A program made the translations under genes and the position numbers. A model generated the notes under the pieces. The model was given only the letters and a program-made list of their open reading frames with translations, ran no database searches and had not been told where the DNA came from. From Carposina sasakii (taxonomy: Eukaryota > Arthropoda > Insecta > Lepidoptera > Carposinidae), in the NCBI GenBank assembly GCA_014607495.2, contig CP053175.1:8122001-8186000 (forward strand): 64,000 bases of DNA. Direction: 5' to 3'. Shown piece after piece: positions 40,101 through 50,504 of the stretch (positions within the stretch are counted from its first letter, which is position 1; each line of letters begins with the position of its first letter).

Positions 40101-40517
40101 ACGCACATATCTCCGTCCCTGTCTTTTAGTTTTATGATGTTGGTATACACGTTTGTCAAGCTCACAAGCAGCCATCTTTAAACAGTTGTCATCGCCACAG
40201 TTTGTACCGTACTTGAAAAATAACAAACAAAAAAGGTTTTCAGGTGATTAAACGACGAAAAAATAGTTTTAAAGTTTTTAATTTCTTTCCGGACGTAATA
40301 TATTAAGGTATGGTATGGTAGTTTTCCTTTATTTAATGTTTATTTAGCTACATATTACCGTTAACTAGTTTGTTGTAAGCATAACCAAAAATATTTATTC
40401 CAAGTTTTTTATTTGGTTTGCCTCTCCGGGGCACTGTGTTACGGGGCACTGTGTGACAGTGTAACAGTCAGCCCCAATTAACATAATTTATTGACTATTT
40501 CAAGGTATTGCAAGAAA

Positions 40518-42347
40518 ATGGTGCGAAATCGTAAGAGGAAGACAGATTACGGTCTTCATAATGAAAAAGATATGGCGGAAGCGATTTTGTTGGTTGAAAG
40601 TGGTTTGAGTCTTCGAAAAGCTGCAAATGAAAAGCATGTTAATTTTATGACATTGCAAAGATACGTTCAAAAGAAGAAAAAATGTTCTGAGGATGAAAGA
40701 CATATGCGACTTACTCCAAATTATGCCAATAGAGTGGTATTCAGTGTCGATCAAGAAAAGGCGTTGGTAGAATATTTAATTAACTGTTCTAGAATGTGCT
40801 ATGGACTAGATACGATTGAGTGCAGAAAACTCGCTTATGAGATGGCCGTTTACAATAATTTGAATATTCCTAAAAACTGGCACGATAAAAAGATGGCAGG
40901 AATTGACTGGCTCTACGGATTTAGAAAACGGAATACTGATTTAACATTAAGAAAACCAGAACCTTGCAGCTTAACACGGGCAACATCATTTAATCGTCAC
41001 AATGTGAATGTATTCTTTAATAATTTGGAAGATGTTATGCGGCGATATCCTTGTTTTGCAGATGGTAGTAGAGTATATTGTTTAGATGAAACTGGGACCA
41101 CTACTGTCCAAAAACCCAAAAAAATCATTGCAGCTAAGGGAGCTAGACAGCTAAACAAAGTAACAAGTGCTGAGAGAGGCACACTAGTTACAACGTGTTG
41201 TACAGTATCTGCAACAGGATCAGCACTGCCTCCAGCAATGGTGTTCCCCAGAAAGCAATTCAAGTCTTTCATGCTTAATGGTGCACCAGTAGGAACCCTA
41301 GGTCTGGCTCAACCCACCGGATGGATGAATAGTGAGTTGTTTCCTGAAGTCATGAAACAATTTGTAAAGGTAACAGCCTCCACAAAAGAAAACCCGTCCT
41401 TACTGATAGTTGACAATCATGATAGCCACCTAGCACCTGCAGTATTGAACATAGCAAAAGACAACGGAGTTACTCTACTAACTATACCACCACACTCAAG
41501 CCACAGATTGCAGCCACTTGATGTGTCAGTATTTGGCCCTCTGCAAACATATTACAACGCAGCAATAGATTCCTGGTTGATGCGTCACCCTGGAAAGACA
41601 ATCTCCATCTATAATATTGCGGAATTGTTAGGACAAGCTTTCGATCGAGCCATGACACCCTCAAATATAAAATCAGGATTCCGAAAAACTGGAATATTTC
41701 CATTTGATAGACACATTTTTACTGACAATGATTTCATGCCAAGTAAAGTAACAAATCGGCCACTCGAAGACCTTTCTAATGCTCCCGGTCCTAGTCGACC
41801 TTATGAAACTCAACAAGCTTCTACTGATGCCCCCAGTTCAAGTCACTCTTTTGGTCATGATTCTCAAAAAGATACCAGATCAGATGATTCCTCACAAATT
41901 CAACGGGGTGCTGTTACCGATCCAAGACCATATCCGTCAATAGTTCAGGCGCCAGCTACTCCCGTTCGGCAAATGATGAATATACGTTCTGATTCCGTGA
42001 GCCCAAGTTTGCTAACTCAAACTGAACTTGCGGAAGCACGATCCGTAACGGATAAAGAAAACTCTTCGGTCATCACTTTTCCACCTACTCCAGATGATAC
42101 ACTAGTTTCTCCCCTAGGATGTCGAGCTTATCCAAAAGCACAACCGAGACTACAAACAAACCGTGGTAGAAAGAGAGGAAAAAGCTGTATTCCTACTGAT
42201 ACACCTATCAAGAATGAAATTGAAAAAGTATCCTTGGAAAGAGAACGCAAAAAGTTAGGAAAAGGAAAGAAAAATATGCCAGAAAAAGCGGGTGGGGCTG
42301 TGTCGGGGCACACGGCCGTTGGTTTTAACGTGAAACGTCTATGTTAG
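40518..42347 (+). CDS. Pogo-like DDE transposase (609 aa from the first ATG)
   Basis: ATG 40518 gives MVRNRKRKTDYG. The frame is open a little further upstream but without another ATG. Residues about 15-60 form a Psq-type helix-turn-helix (AEAILLVESGLSLRKAA). About 75-155 is a CENP-B-like DNA-binding region (GIDWLYGFRKRN). The DDE_1 catalytic domain has D190 (CLDETG), D299 (IVDNHDSH) and D335 (HRLQPLD), i.e. 35 residues between the last two. The C-terminal 200 residues are Ser/Pro/Thr-rich and end in a basic stretch. Relatives in moths are often misannotated as MFS transporter clz9-like or jerky proteins. The last part may be replaced by splicing to the exon at 43048-43512. The frame is uninterrupted, so it may still be functional. 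Confidence 0.93.
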   Translation: MVRNRKRKTDYGLHNEKDMAEAILLVESGLSLRKAANEKHVNFMTLQRYVQKKKKCSEDERHMRLTPNYANRVVFSVDQEKALVEYLINCSRMCYGLDTIECRKLAYEMAVYNNLNIPKNWHDKKMAGIDWLYGFRKRNTDLTLRKPEPCSLTRATSFNRHNVNVFFNNLEDVMRRYPCFADGSRVYCLDETGTTTVQKPKKIIAAKGARQLNKVTSAERGTLVTTCCTVSATGSALPPAMVFPRKQFKSFMLNGAPVGTLGLAQPTGWMNSELFPEVMKQFVKVTASTKENPSLLIVDNHDSHLAPAVLNIAKDNGVTLLTIPPHSSHRLQPLDVSVFGPLQTYYNAAIDSWLMRHPGKTISIYNIAELLGQAFDRAMTPSNIKSGFRKTGIFPFDRHIFTDNDFMPSKVTNRPLEDLSNAPGPSRPYETQQASTDAPSSSHSFGHDSQKDTRSDDSSQIQRGAVTDPRPYPSIVQAPATPVRQMMNIRSDSVSPSLLTQTELAEARSVTDKENSSVITFPPTPDDTLVSPLGCRAYPKAQPRLQTNRGRKRGKSCIPTDTPIKNEIEKVSLERERKKLGKGKKNMPEKAGGAVSGHTAVGFNVKRLC

Positions 42348-43060
42348 CGAATCGCTTTTAAAGTAAAAGATTGAAATGAAAACAAGATGGACGCTGTTTT
42401 AAGTATTTTAATAAAAAAAGAACAGGTACGTAATAGAAACATAAAATACATAGCAAATGTTTATATATTTATTGTCACTTTCTGGTTATTTTAAATAGCA
42501 GCCGCCCACGACTTCGTCCGCGTGAGGGGGCGTTGTACCCGTGCGAAGCCGGGCAGGTTGTTGTATAGACTGTAGCCTTCCTTGGTAAATGGGCTATCTA
42601 ACACTGAAAGAATTTTTCAAATCAGACCAGTAGTTCCTGAGATTAGCGCGTTCAAACAAACAAACAAACAAACTCTTCAGCTTTATAATATTAGTATAGA
42701 TATAAATACTGTCCAAATTACACTTATTTTTGTATAAATCAATCGGTTCAAATACACACGAAAGAATCACCACGCTATAAAGTCGGAGTCACGAGTTACA
42801 CTGAATAGAAACAAGCGTGAGCGCCGGTTTCGCACAGTTATCGCAGTATCCCTCCCCCGCCGCCCCGCTTGACCCCGACACGAACTCAATGTCATAACAG
42901 CGAGCTGACTATATAAGTGAAATATTTACACCACATTTTTGTTTCTAAGACCAATAGTTTTTTAATTATTAAGGTACGATGATATAGACCTTTTCGTTAC
43001 GGTCCAGTTTTTAAACCTGGTACCCGTATGTGTCGGCGCGATTTTAAAGACGTTTCACGT
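42328..43060. repeat. 13-bp inverted repeat around the inter-exon gap
   Basis: ACGTGAAACGTCT at 42328-42340 (last codons of the transposase frame) and its exact reverse complement AGACGTTTCACGT at 43048-43060 (start of the next open frame). It brackets the likely intron and the Helitron-like insertion. Confidence 0.6.
42495..42700 (-). mobile_element. Non-autonomous Helitron-like element nested in the pogo element
   Basis: On the minus strand it starts TCTATACTAATATTATAAAG, has CAAACAAACAAAC-type repeats (reversed), then TTCAGTGTTAGATAGCCC, and ends GACGAAGTCGTGGGCGGCTG, CTAT. The TC start fits; the end is CTAT where Helitrons have CTAR, so this terminus may be mutated. It lies between A and T bases. 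Confidence 0.7.
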
Positions 43061-43512
43061 CAAAAAAAGAAATTCCTCACAAGAGACTGAAAACAAACGA
43101 AAACATTAAAAGAGTTTTATTTAGTGATGATGAGACTGATGTAGAAAACATCTCGATATCTTCCTCTGATAGTTTAACATCTGTGGACGAACTGCCACTA
43201 AGCCACTTTGTGAAACCGAAGAAGAACGATTTTGTAGTCGTCCAATTTGATGGAAAACAAAAAGTTAAGCATTATGTTGGACAATTACTGACAGATATTG
43301 AGGATAATGAATATGACGTTAGCTACTTACGTAGAAGTGGCAAAGTTGACAATCATTTCCATTTTCCTATTGAACCGGATATGGCAACGGTATCGTTAGA
43401 CGATATTAAAACTTTGCTTCCTCTTGTTAATGTTGCAGAAAGAAAGACCAAACGTCAGACTAATGTCTATATTTTCCCAAAAAATATTTTAAAGAAGTTT
43501 AATATTTATTAG
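43048..43512 (+). CDS. Probable C-terminal exon of the pogo-like transposase
   Basis: Open from 43048 (after a TAA at 43045) to TAG/TAA at 43512, 154 codons, with no ATG near the start. The sequence is acidic/Ser-rich (FSDDETDVEN), then KNDFVVVQFDGKQKVKHYVG, then DNEYDVSYLRRSGK. This pattern (a DFVVV..F..K...HYVG block followed by EY.VS.LR) is a C-terminal module I associate with insect pogo-like and CENP-B-like transposases. The most likely reading is a second exon spliced to 40518-42347; a donor is not obvious. If translated alone from an internal GTG it would be about 109 aa. Confidence 0.6.
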   Translation, partial: RRFTSKKEIPHKRLKTNENIKRVLFSDDETDVENISISSSDSLTSVDELPLSHFVKPKKNDFVVVQFDGKQKVKHYVGQLLTDIEDNEYDVSYLRRSGKVDNHFHFPIEPDMATVSLDDIKTLLPLVNVAERKTKRQTNVYIFPKNILKKFNIY

Positions 43513-43548
43513 TAGTTTCTCATTTTGTTAATTTTACATTATTTTATG

Positions 43549-43796
43549 TTGTAACATTGTGCCCCTTACCCTGTAACAGACTACCCCAGATACGGGGCTT
43601 AGTGTTACGATCGGCTGATTTTTTTAAAGTGCAATTTAAATTAAGTAGTTGCTAATATTGTTCATGTTTGATTAATTTAAATTAAAGAGAGATTGTTAAA
43701 GTTTATGGCCATGCCAAAAAGTAGCTGATTAATACAATATTTTTCTCATTACATTCCAGTATATTTTTTTTTGTAACATTGTACCCCACCTTACCC
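43549..43796 (+). repeat. Right end of the pogo element with internal motif copies
   Basis: TGTAACATTGTGCCCC (43549-43564) with TTACCCTGTAACAG, then GGGGCTTAGTGTTAC (about 43594-43608), and the terminal TGTAACATTGTACCCC (43772-43787) with ACCTTACCC. So each terminus has an outer and an inner copy of the same motif. Confidence 0.8.
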
Positions 43797-43965
43797 TACC
43801 CATTAAATATGGCGTCTCTCCATTACCCGTCGATCGTGATTTGAAACACGGTACCTATAGCTACAGATAATGCCGCAGTCGTGACTGACTGCAACCACAT
43901 TGTTATCGAAGTGACTGCGGTGGGTTAGCAGTCCCAAGGCAGTCGGTCGGTATTGCTAAAATATA

Positions 43966-44150
43966 CAGGCTGTAATAAAAGGGGTATGTTAAGCCAAATG
44001 CTATGAATATAGCCCACTATTGAGAATACACAAAATTTGAGACACGGAAGCACATTTTTTCAGGTTATTGGAGAATTCCTATACATTTTGGGAATTTTCA
44101 TACAATCTTGAAAATCAAATATGTGATTACGAATTTCTAATTTTGTGGTT
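43966..44150. mobile_element. MITE family A, eroded copy
   Basis: ATACAGGCTGTAATAAAAGG, GGTATGTTAAGCCAAATGCT and a decayed right arm to ATTTTGTGGTTGCAAG. Divergence is high compared with the copies at 5411 and 9599. Confidence 0.7.
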
Positions 44151-44236
44151 GCAAGTTTTATGTATTTGGGATATTAATCCATAGTATGAGATGCCTTTTA
44201 TATTATTTTAGTACCAAAACAATTACAATATTCACC

Positions 44237-44669
44237 ACCATGAAGAAGGTATAAAAGAGGAGGTGGGACTATGAAGTGAGTCGTGTGGCAATCGTGAGGC
44301 CATGACGTCATGATAAGGGCGGAGCTTCAGCGCCAGTGTAACGCAATAGCTATAACCACACGCTTGTGCTCCGAAATGTTACCGTATTAAAATTACAAAG
44401 ACACTAGCGCTTTTATCAGGGTACTTTTTTACTAGTAGTATAATATTGCCATCTAACGATGAGTAATTGCACTAGTAAAATAATCTTGAACCATATTGAT
44501 AATGACCAAGTAGTTTGACTAGTCACTACAAGGTGGTTTCTATGTAAAAGGGCAGGGCTACAATGTTCAATGCTCCCCTCGTCCCATACTTCACCCCCAC
44601 TCCGCGGCACACTATTTTTGTATGAAAATATACTTAGCCTCTACTCCTCTTTTATTTCTTCTCCATGGT
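44237..44669. mobile_element. MITE family C, copy 2
   Basis: Left end ACCATGAAGAAGGTATAAAA; right end (reversed) ACCATGGAGAAGAAATAAAA, so the inverted repeats match over some 26 bp with few differences. CACC flanks both sides and may be the target duplication. Nearly collinear with 8372-8799. Confidence 0.87.
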
Positions 44670-44765
44670 CACCACGCTAAGCAGACGGGTTGGGGAACGC
44701 AGTGTGATTTTCGGACTATACCTATATCATCAACACGGGAGGCTGTAAAAGCCAAATCTTTGGCT
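44670..44765 (+). repeat. Repeat E, middle part
   Basis: TCACCACGCTAAGCAGACGG, GTTGGGGAACGCAGTGTG and CAACACGGGAGGCTG match 54795-54870. MITE C copy 2 appears to have inserted at its left edge. Confidence 0.6.
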
Positions 44766-45640
44766 ATGTGAGTTTCGAAAGAAACCATTATTGCGCCGAC
44801 CCCATAAGGGTCAGTGTTAGCCCTTTTCGGGCTAGATCTAGCACTTTTTACCGTGGTTGAACTCGTTTTTTCTTGTTTTAGCCCGAAAAGAGCAATCTAG
44901 CCCTTTTCAAGCGATACGAAAACTTCGCACCACGATTACTAAGTAATTAAACAATTTTCGTTAGTCACACTTTATGATTACTCACTCGGTATATTTTTAC
45001 TTTTTTATAGCAACATTGGTAATCCTACCTAATCTTATTTTGCAAATCTCGTGATATCTCAGGATTTTCAATAAAACACAGGTTACATTTTAAAGATATC
45101 TTTAATTAAAAGTTAAACCAATTAAAAATAATCTTCGTTTTTGTAGCAATTAAACAGTTAAAATCAATACTTATTTATCCATCCATATTGGTATCTACTT
45201 AATCAGTTTTATCGTATTTAATATTTAAAGAAACTTTTTAAAGTATTACAAATTGCAACTCATGAGCTAGATCCGCAGAATAAAAATACATAATACGTTG
45301 TTGAGAGAAAATTCTTAAACGATAAAATTCTTTAGAGATCAGGCCTTTTCTCCGGTCTTTTGATTTTTTCATCTGGTAACCCTACCCTTAATCGCCTCTT
45401 ACAATACCCAAGTGCAGGTATAAAGTACGTACAATCAATCGCAACATGTCTGTTTGTACCTTATGTACCTACGTCACAGCAGTTCATAAAGTTAGTGAAT
45501 CAACATGGGACGGTAACTGATGTCCAACTTAGTTCTATACAGGTGACTATTGTTGCCAGAACTACTATGGGAACTAGAAACAATGTCCAATCAGATCCTA
45601 GCACTATATGCAATATACTTTGCAACTACTTATATGTCTA
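44766..45640. other. No gene; short inverted motif cluster at 44817-44910
   Basis: AGCCCTTTTCGGGCTAG (44817 on) and its complement form TAGCCCGAAAAGAGC (about 44879 on), followed by CTAGCCCTTTTCAAGC, make a small palindrome cluster. The rest, including the 93-codon frame at 45360, has no motif. Confidence 0.4.
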
Positions 45641-45641
45641 A

Positions 45642-45825
45642 CTAGCGGACGCCCGCGACTCTGTCCGCGTGGACTGCAGAAAAAACAAAATATCGAAATA
45701 TAAAAGCATTTTCCCATAAAAAGTAGCTTTTATGTTAAGTGGGACCTGTCACAATATATTCCTCCAAAATGCATCGAAATCGGTTTTGCTGTTTCTGAGA
45801 TTAGCGAGCACAAACGTCGAAAAAC
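45642..45825 (-). mobile_element. Helitron-like element, truncated
   Basis: Starts CTAGCGGACGCCCGCGACTC and TGTCCGCGTGGACTGCAG (reversed Helitron-like 3' end). Continues CATAAAAAGTAGCTTTTATG and GCTGTTTCTGAGATTAGCGA. Confidence 0.7.
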
Positions 45826-45983
45826 AATTTTTCTCGATAAAATCGATAGAGATTCGTCACCGACACGTTTGCTCCAATAGCAAGCCTGCATTTTCACGCG
45901 TTCCTCAAGTCACGTGATCTATTCCTACCGCAATTGGTGGGAATGTTGCGACAACGAACGTAGATTCTAAACATTATTACTTA

Positions 45984-46262
45984 TAATATAATCCGTTAGG
46001 ATATGGTTGATCGTATCATCATTAAAACATTGTGCTGAGAGATTCAGCTTTGTTTGACGAGATTTGGCTTATGTATAGCTATCGGGATGAAAAATAACGT
46101 TGCCAATAATCTAATTTCAAAAAGAGATGGTAAAAATTCGTCATCCGAGTAATTGACCCGGTGGCTCAGTGCTAAGAGCGCTGGCACGGAATGCAGAGGT
46201 CGTGGGTTCGATTCCTACCCAGGTGAGGATTTTTTTCCATTTCTTTATTAATAAATTTATAA
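45984..46262 (+). mobile_element. tRNA-derived SINE 3, copy 3
   Basis: Body from AATATAATCCGTTAGGATAT to a full tRNA-like unit at 46155-46226 (GTGGCTCAGTGCTAAGAGCG, CGTGGGTTCGATTCCTAC) and the AT tail. Compared with copies 1 and 2 it is truncated at the left, before the first tail. Confidence 0.8.
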
Positions 46263-46265
46263 TAT

Positions 46266-46865
46266 TACTTTACTTTGTACAATATAGCATAACAATGAAT
46301 AAATGATATTACATCATCATTATCTAAGCCCACTAGTCTCTCTAATTAATGCATGGAAAAACAAATTAGTCATACTCACATAATTCACAATCTAAACTCG
46401 TACGATCGAGTTCTAACTATAGTAGGGGATCTTGTGACCTGCTTGCACTCTCACCGCAAAGGTGCCAGGTCATTGATAGTTGTAGAACTGAATGTATAAA
46501 GCAAATGTAGGTATCTATAACCTATGGCCATGTTTTGACGCAATTATTGCTTGCTACTCTTTGTTCTACACTGGACTATTGAATAGTTAGAGAGAAAATG
46601 TACTGGCGCGCTTAACTCTATAAGAGATTTCTTTCTGCATTCCAGCCTGAGATTTATGCTTTGTCTAAAAAATACTATACTTTTGATAGTTTACAGGTTT
46701 TTATTAACGACAAATTCATAATTATTATGTAGATGACGCGGACATAGTTACTCGTATTTATAGTAACAAAAGAAATTTCGACATTTTGTTACTATTAACC
46801 ATTTGAATAAAGTTCAATACATGTTTATGTAAGGGCTATCACTTTTATCAAGTACCTAAATCAGC
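46266..46865. other. No recognised feature
   Basis: Mixed AT-rich sequence, no motif in short frames. Confidence 0.3.
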
Positions 46866-46866
46866 T

Positions 46867-46926
46867 TATACAGGGTGTAACAGAAAGGGTATGTTCAGCG
46901 AAAAGCTATGTGAACAACCCACTATA
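46867..46926 (+). mobile_element. MITE family A, left piece of a split copy
   Basis: TATACAGGGTGTAACAGAAA to GTGAACAACCCACTATA. The missing right piece lies at 52011-52220, on the far side of a 5.1-kb insertion. The last four bases TATA are repeated at 52011-52014. Confidence 0.85.
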
Positions 46927-47512
46927 CTGCCGCGTTAACTATAACCACCGTAACTGCATCGAACCTAAAGCTGAGAAAATCGCGTTCAAAGTTTTTTTTT
47001 GTTTTTTTGTTACCACGGAAAAACTATTTGAGATAAAGCTTCACAAATTAGTTTTTCTGTCGGACATTAAGATTATTTTTATACTGGTATAATTTTTTTT
47101 TCAGTTTTGTGCTGGATTCTATTAATATTTCTTAAAAAACTTAATATCATTAGTAAAGGTATCTCAAACTCGATTTAGTATCCTAAGCATAAGTACCGTA
47201 AGTGCAGTAGTTACGGCTGTCATCTCTAGCAATCGCAGATAATGCGTTTATCAGTATTATTAGGTATAGTATTATCCAAAATTGTACTAACCATAACAAA
47301 ACTAACTAGCGTACATACGCTATTTATGACTAGTAGAGATATGTGTAAAATTTTTGTTCTGAATCTAACCTTACCAAAACTAAAAGGCAAGTGGGTACAT
47401 TAACGCTTTTTTACCTCCCATACAGACGCGCGGTAGCAATAATAAGCTGACATACTACGAATTAGGTAATTACTAGGTACCTATATTAAATTACATAATC
47501 AAAAATATTCTT

Positions 47513-48926
47513 ATTCTTTATTGCACATACATAAAAGAAATATGGCTTACAACATAAAAGAAGAGATGCATGTACAATGGCAAGCTTATCTGTACAAGAG
47601 ATCTCTTCCAGCAAGCCAAGTAAGTAAAGAGAAATTGTTAACAAATACAGCGTAATATGTGCAATTAAACTAATTCTACAAAACTACATAAATAAATTTT
47701 TAAAAAATGAGAGAAATAAATGACAGCATATTCAAATAATGGATAGGCAGTAATCCTTCAGCTTTTTCTTAAATGTGCCAACAGTGCGACAATCTCTAAC
47801 CGTATGGGGTAATTAATTCCAGAGCTTAACCGCCTGAACCGAGAAAGAATACCTAAAAGCCCCAGAATTAAATCGGGGAGTTTGCAGCAGTGATGCCGTA
47901 TTGGATCGGAGAGGCCGATCTCTTGAAAAGAGATATTCAAAACGCTCACTGAGATATAATGGAGAAAGGCGATAATTTAAAATCTTAAAAAAGAGTGTTA
48001 ATAAATGAGTATTCCGGCGAAAATGCATCGGGAGCCATTTTAACTCTTTACGAAAGTGAGATACGTGATCAAATTTACGTAGTCCGTATATAAATCGGAT
48101 ACCAAAATTCTGTAGACGTTCGAGTTTATTTAACAGCTCCTCATTGGCGTCGAGATAGCAAACATCCATATAATCAATAACAGGGAGAATAAGGGTCTGG
48201 GCAAGACTTATTTTAGTTTTAAAAAGCAGAAAGTTCTGAAGACGCTTAAGCGAATGAAAGGATGAGTGCACCCTCCTACTTACCTCGCCAACCTGAACTG
48301 TCCACGACATAGTGCTGTCAAATATGACCCCTAGGTTTTTGACCCTATCTGTGAAGGGAATCGTGATCTGGCCATTAAAAAATTGCTGAATATCTGACTA
48401 CCGCAAGATGCTCAGATTATGTCTACTACCTATGATTATGGCTTGCGATTTGCCCGAGTTGACTAATATGCCAAATGATTTCGCCCAGTCCCGAATGCGC
48501 ACTGAGTCCTCGTTCATCTCCTTCATAGCAAACCTTACATTTTCAAAGTTAAAATGTTATAGAGCTGAAGGTTATCAGCGTAGAGATGAAAGTAAGAGGT
48601 TAACATTTCCGAAACAGAGTTGATGAAGATTGAAAAGAGCAGGAGTGACAGTACGTCGCCCTGAGGTACGCCCGCCGTGATGCTACACCAGTATGATGTA
48701 AAATCGTCAACGCGCACGCATTTCTGACGACCATTTAAGTATGAATTAAACGTTCAGTAACCAGAGGAGATAGGTAGCGTAAGATGGCAAGTAGGACGTC
48801 ATAGTCAACACAGTTAAACGCACTGCTGAAGTCCAGTAAGGTTAATACTGTAATATGGTTTGTATGAATAACAAAGTTACATTTTCGGTTTTGTAAATGT
48901 GCTATATCTATGAAACTACCGACCAC
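47513..48926 (-). pseudogene. Decayed non-LTR retrotransposon (LINE), reverse transcriptase part
   Basis: The 3' tail (GTGCAATAAAGAATAAGAAT, reversed) is at 47513. On the minus strand the pieces run LTLLDFSSAFNCVDYDVLL (48735-48926), GVPQGDVLSLLLFSIFINSV and LYADNLQLY (48535-48717), then a 165-codon block (47813-48310) with LPVIDYMDVCYLDANEELLN and LWN before an in-frame TAA, after which LPHTVRDCRTVGTFKKKLK follows. The catalytic YADD is YADN. Frameshifts, a nonsense codon and the altered active site make it a pseudogene. It is 5'-truncated near 48926. The clade (CR1/jockey-like) is not settled. Confidence 0.85.
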
Positions 48927-48929
48927 ACA

Positions 48930-49300
48930 TCATTAAAACAAATTTTGTATGAGAGTATATATTATGATCTACGTGTATATTTTTTAAATTGTTGATTTGC
49001 ATAAATCAAAAGTCTGAGTGGGGACACATTTTACCAGGTTAGAAGTGTAGCTTGTAGTTAAATATGAGAAATAATGGTTTGGGGAACCTCCATTTTCTTT
49101 TTTTAAAGACCTGTCTATTGACACCTCAAATGAGTAGGTATGAGTTTCAGTTCTACGCATAAGATAATATGATAATATCAACTTCAAGCTTGAAAGGAGT
49201 CGCATGGTAAGGACAGTTCTCCGTCAGCAATTTGCCACAAGCAGGCACAATACATTCCAACTGGAAAAGAAAAAATCAATTTGCCGCCCTGGAGACCCCG
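48930..49300. other. Unassigned sequence between two LINE relics
   Basis: No motif. The 73-codon minus-strand frame (48984-49205) carries nothing recognisable. Confidence 0.3.
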
Positions 49301-50343
49301 GTAAGTGTTGACGAGGAGTTATAAGGAATAATTGGGGTTGTATGAGAACGAGGCACTTTCGAGTCGACCAGATAAGAAGTCCAAACTTTCTAGCGAGACC
49401 TTGGGACTGATGCTACTTAGTCGCTCAACATACACCACCTCCGAAGCTGAAACACTCGCCTCGTTAAGGGACTGATTGAGGAAAATCGGGTATCGAAAGT
49501 CTTTACCCAGACACTGGGAACGAGTCACCTGACAAAGCTTAGAACCTCGAATGGCCAAACCGTCCCATTGGTTCCAGAGATTTTCGCTGAAATTTAGGAC
49601 TTTACGGACCCCAGAGCTCCACTCCACTTCCATTTTACGGACGATCTCCCGGACGTAGATATAGATGAAATGAAATCGGGGCGGCTCTCAGACAGGTTAA
49701 GAATGGACAGGCTCCCGGGAAAGACAGGGTGGCATCTGACCTCCTTAAGGCTGGGAAAAAACCAGTCCTTGAAGAGCTGAAAGAAAAGGTTATTTTACTT
49801 CGTAATGGTCAGTGAGACTACCCTAAAGGCATGGAGCAGAGGCTGGTGTAGAGGCATTGTTTTTCAAGAAGAGAGACAAAACGCTCTTTAAAAACTATAG
49901 GCCAATCACACTTCTGAGCCACGTCAATAAGCTATTCTCAAGAATCGTGACGAATCGTTTGGCATTAAGATTTGCAGCCTTTTAGCCCGGTGGTGGTGGA
50001 ACGGACCGGGTTTCGCAAAGGCTTTAGCACTGTGGGCCAAATCCATACTGTACGGCAGGTTATGCAGAAGCCAATAGGAGACTAATCAACCGCTGTATAT
50101 GGCTTTTGTGGACCACGAAGAACCCTTCGATTTTATTGAAACCTGCAGTTCTTGCAGCGATGCCAAATCGACTAACGGTATGTGGAGATTCTGAGAAATA
50201 TCTATGAAATGGCAACGATGTCCATTCAAGTCCAATTCAATCAAGCAGAACTGATTCTAGGTGTAAGACAGGGTGATGTCACATCCCCGAAACTCATCAC
50301 CAACGCGATGGAGCACGTACTCAAGATGCGTGGCATGGCCTAG
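49300..50343 (+). pseudogene. Decayed RTE-like LINE fragment, plus strand
   Basis: Reading through several frameshifts: KKSKLSSETLGLM (about 49370), ALRQVKNGQAPGKDRVASDL and LLKAGKKPVLEELKE (about 49685-49790), NYRPITLLSHVNKLFSRIV (about 49895-49950), TGFRKGFSTVGQIHTV (about 50005-50055), and IYEMATMSIQV and GVRQGDVTSPKLI (about 50195-50300). These are the conserved reverse transcriptase blocks 0-5 of RTE/BovB-type LINEs. Multiple stops: not functional. The 104-codon antisense frame at 49319-49633 is a shadow. Confidence 0.8.
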
Positions 50344-50504
50344 GTATCAACATCAACCGTGAATATTTTACGCAGTAATATATTTTATATTATGCAGGTG
50401 CTGCAGCGATCAGCCATTCAGATTATATTGTCGATAAGTCGGAGATTTGTGTGATATTCACTGTTGACGTCGATTCCCACTGTAGCATCTTAAAAATATC
50501 CTCC

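Larger units (their letters stand above)
40057..43798 (+). mobile_element. Pogo/Tigger-like DNA transposon (3.74 kb)
   Basis: The element is 40059-43796. The left tip GGGTAAGGTGGGGCACACTG and the reversed right tip GGGTAAGGTGGGGTACAATG match over about 25 bp with two differences. The flanking TA (40057-40058, 43797-43798) is the target duplication expected of the Tc1-mariner-pogo superfamily. It encodes a DD35D transposase and a probable second exon, and contains a nested Helitron-like insertion. Confidence 0.92.

Noticed and set aside
47758..47949. 63-codon minus-strand frame
   Set aside because: Out of frame with the LINE reverse transcriptase piece at 47813-48310 that it overlaps.
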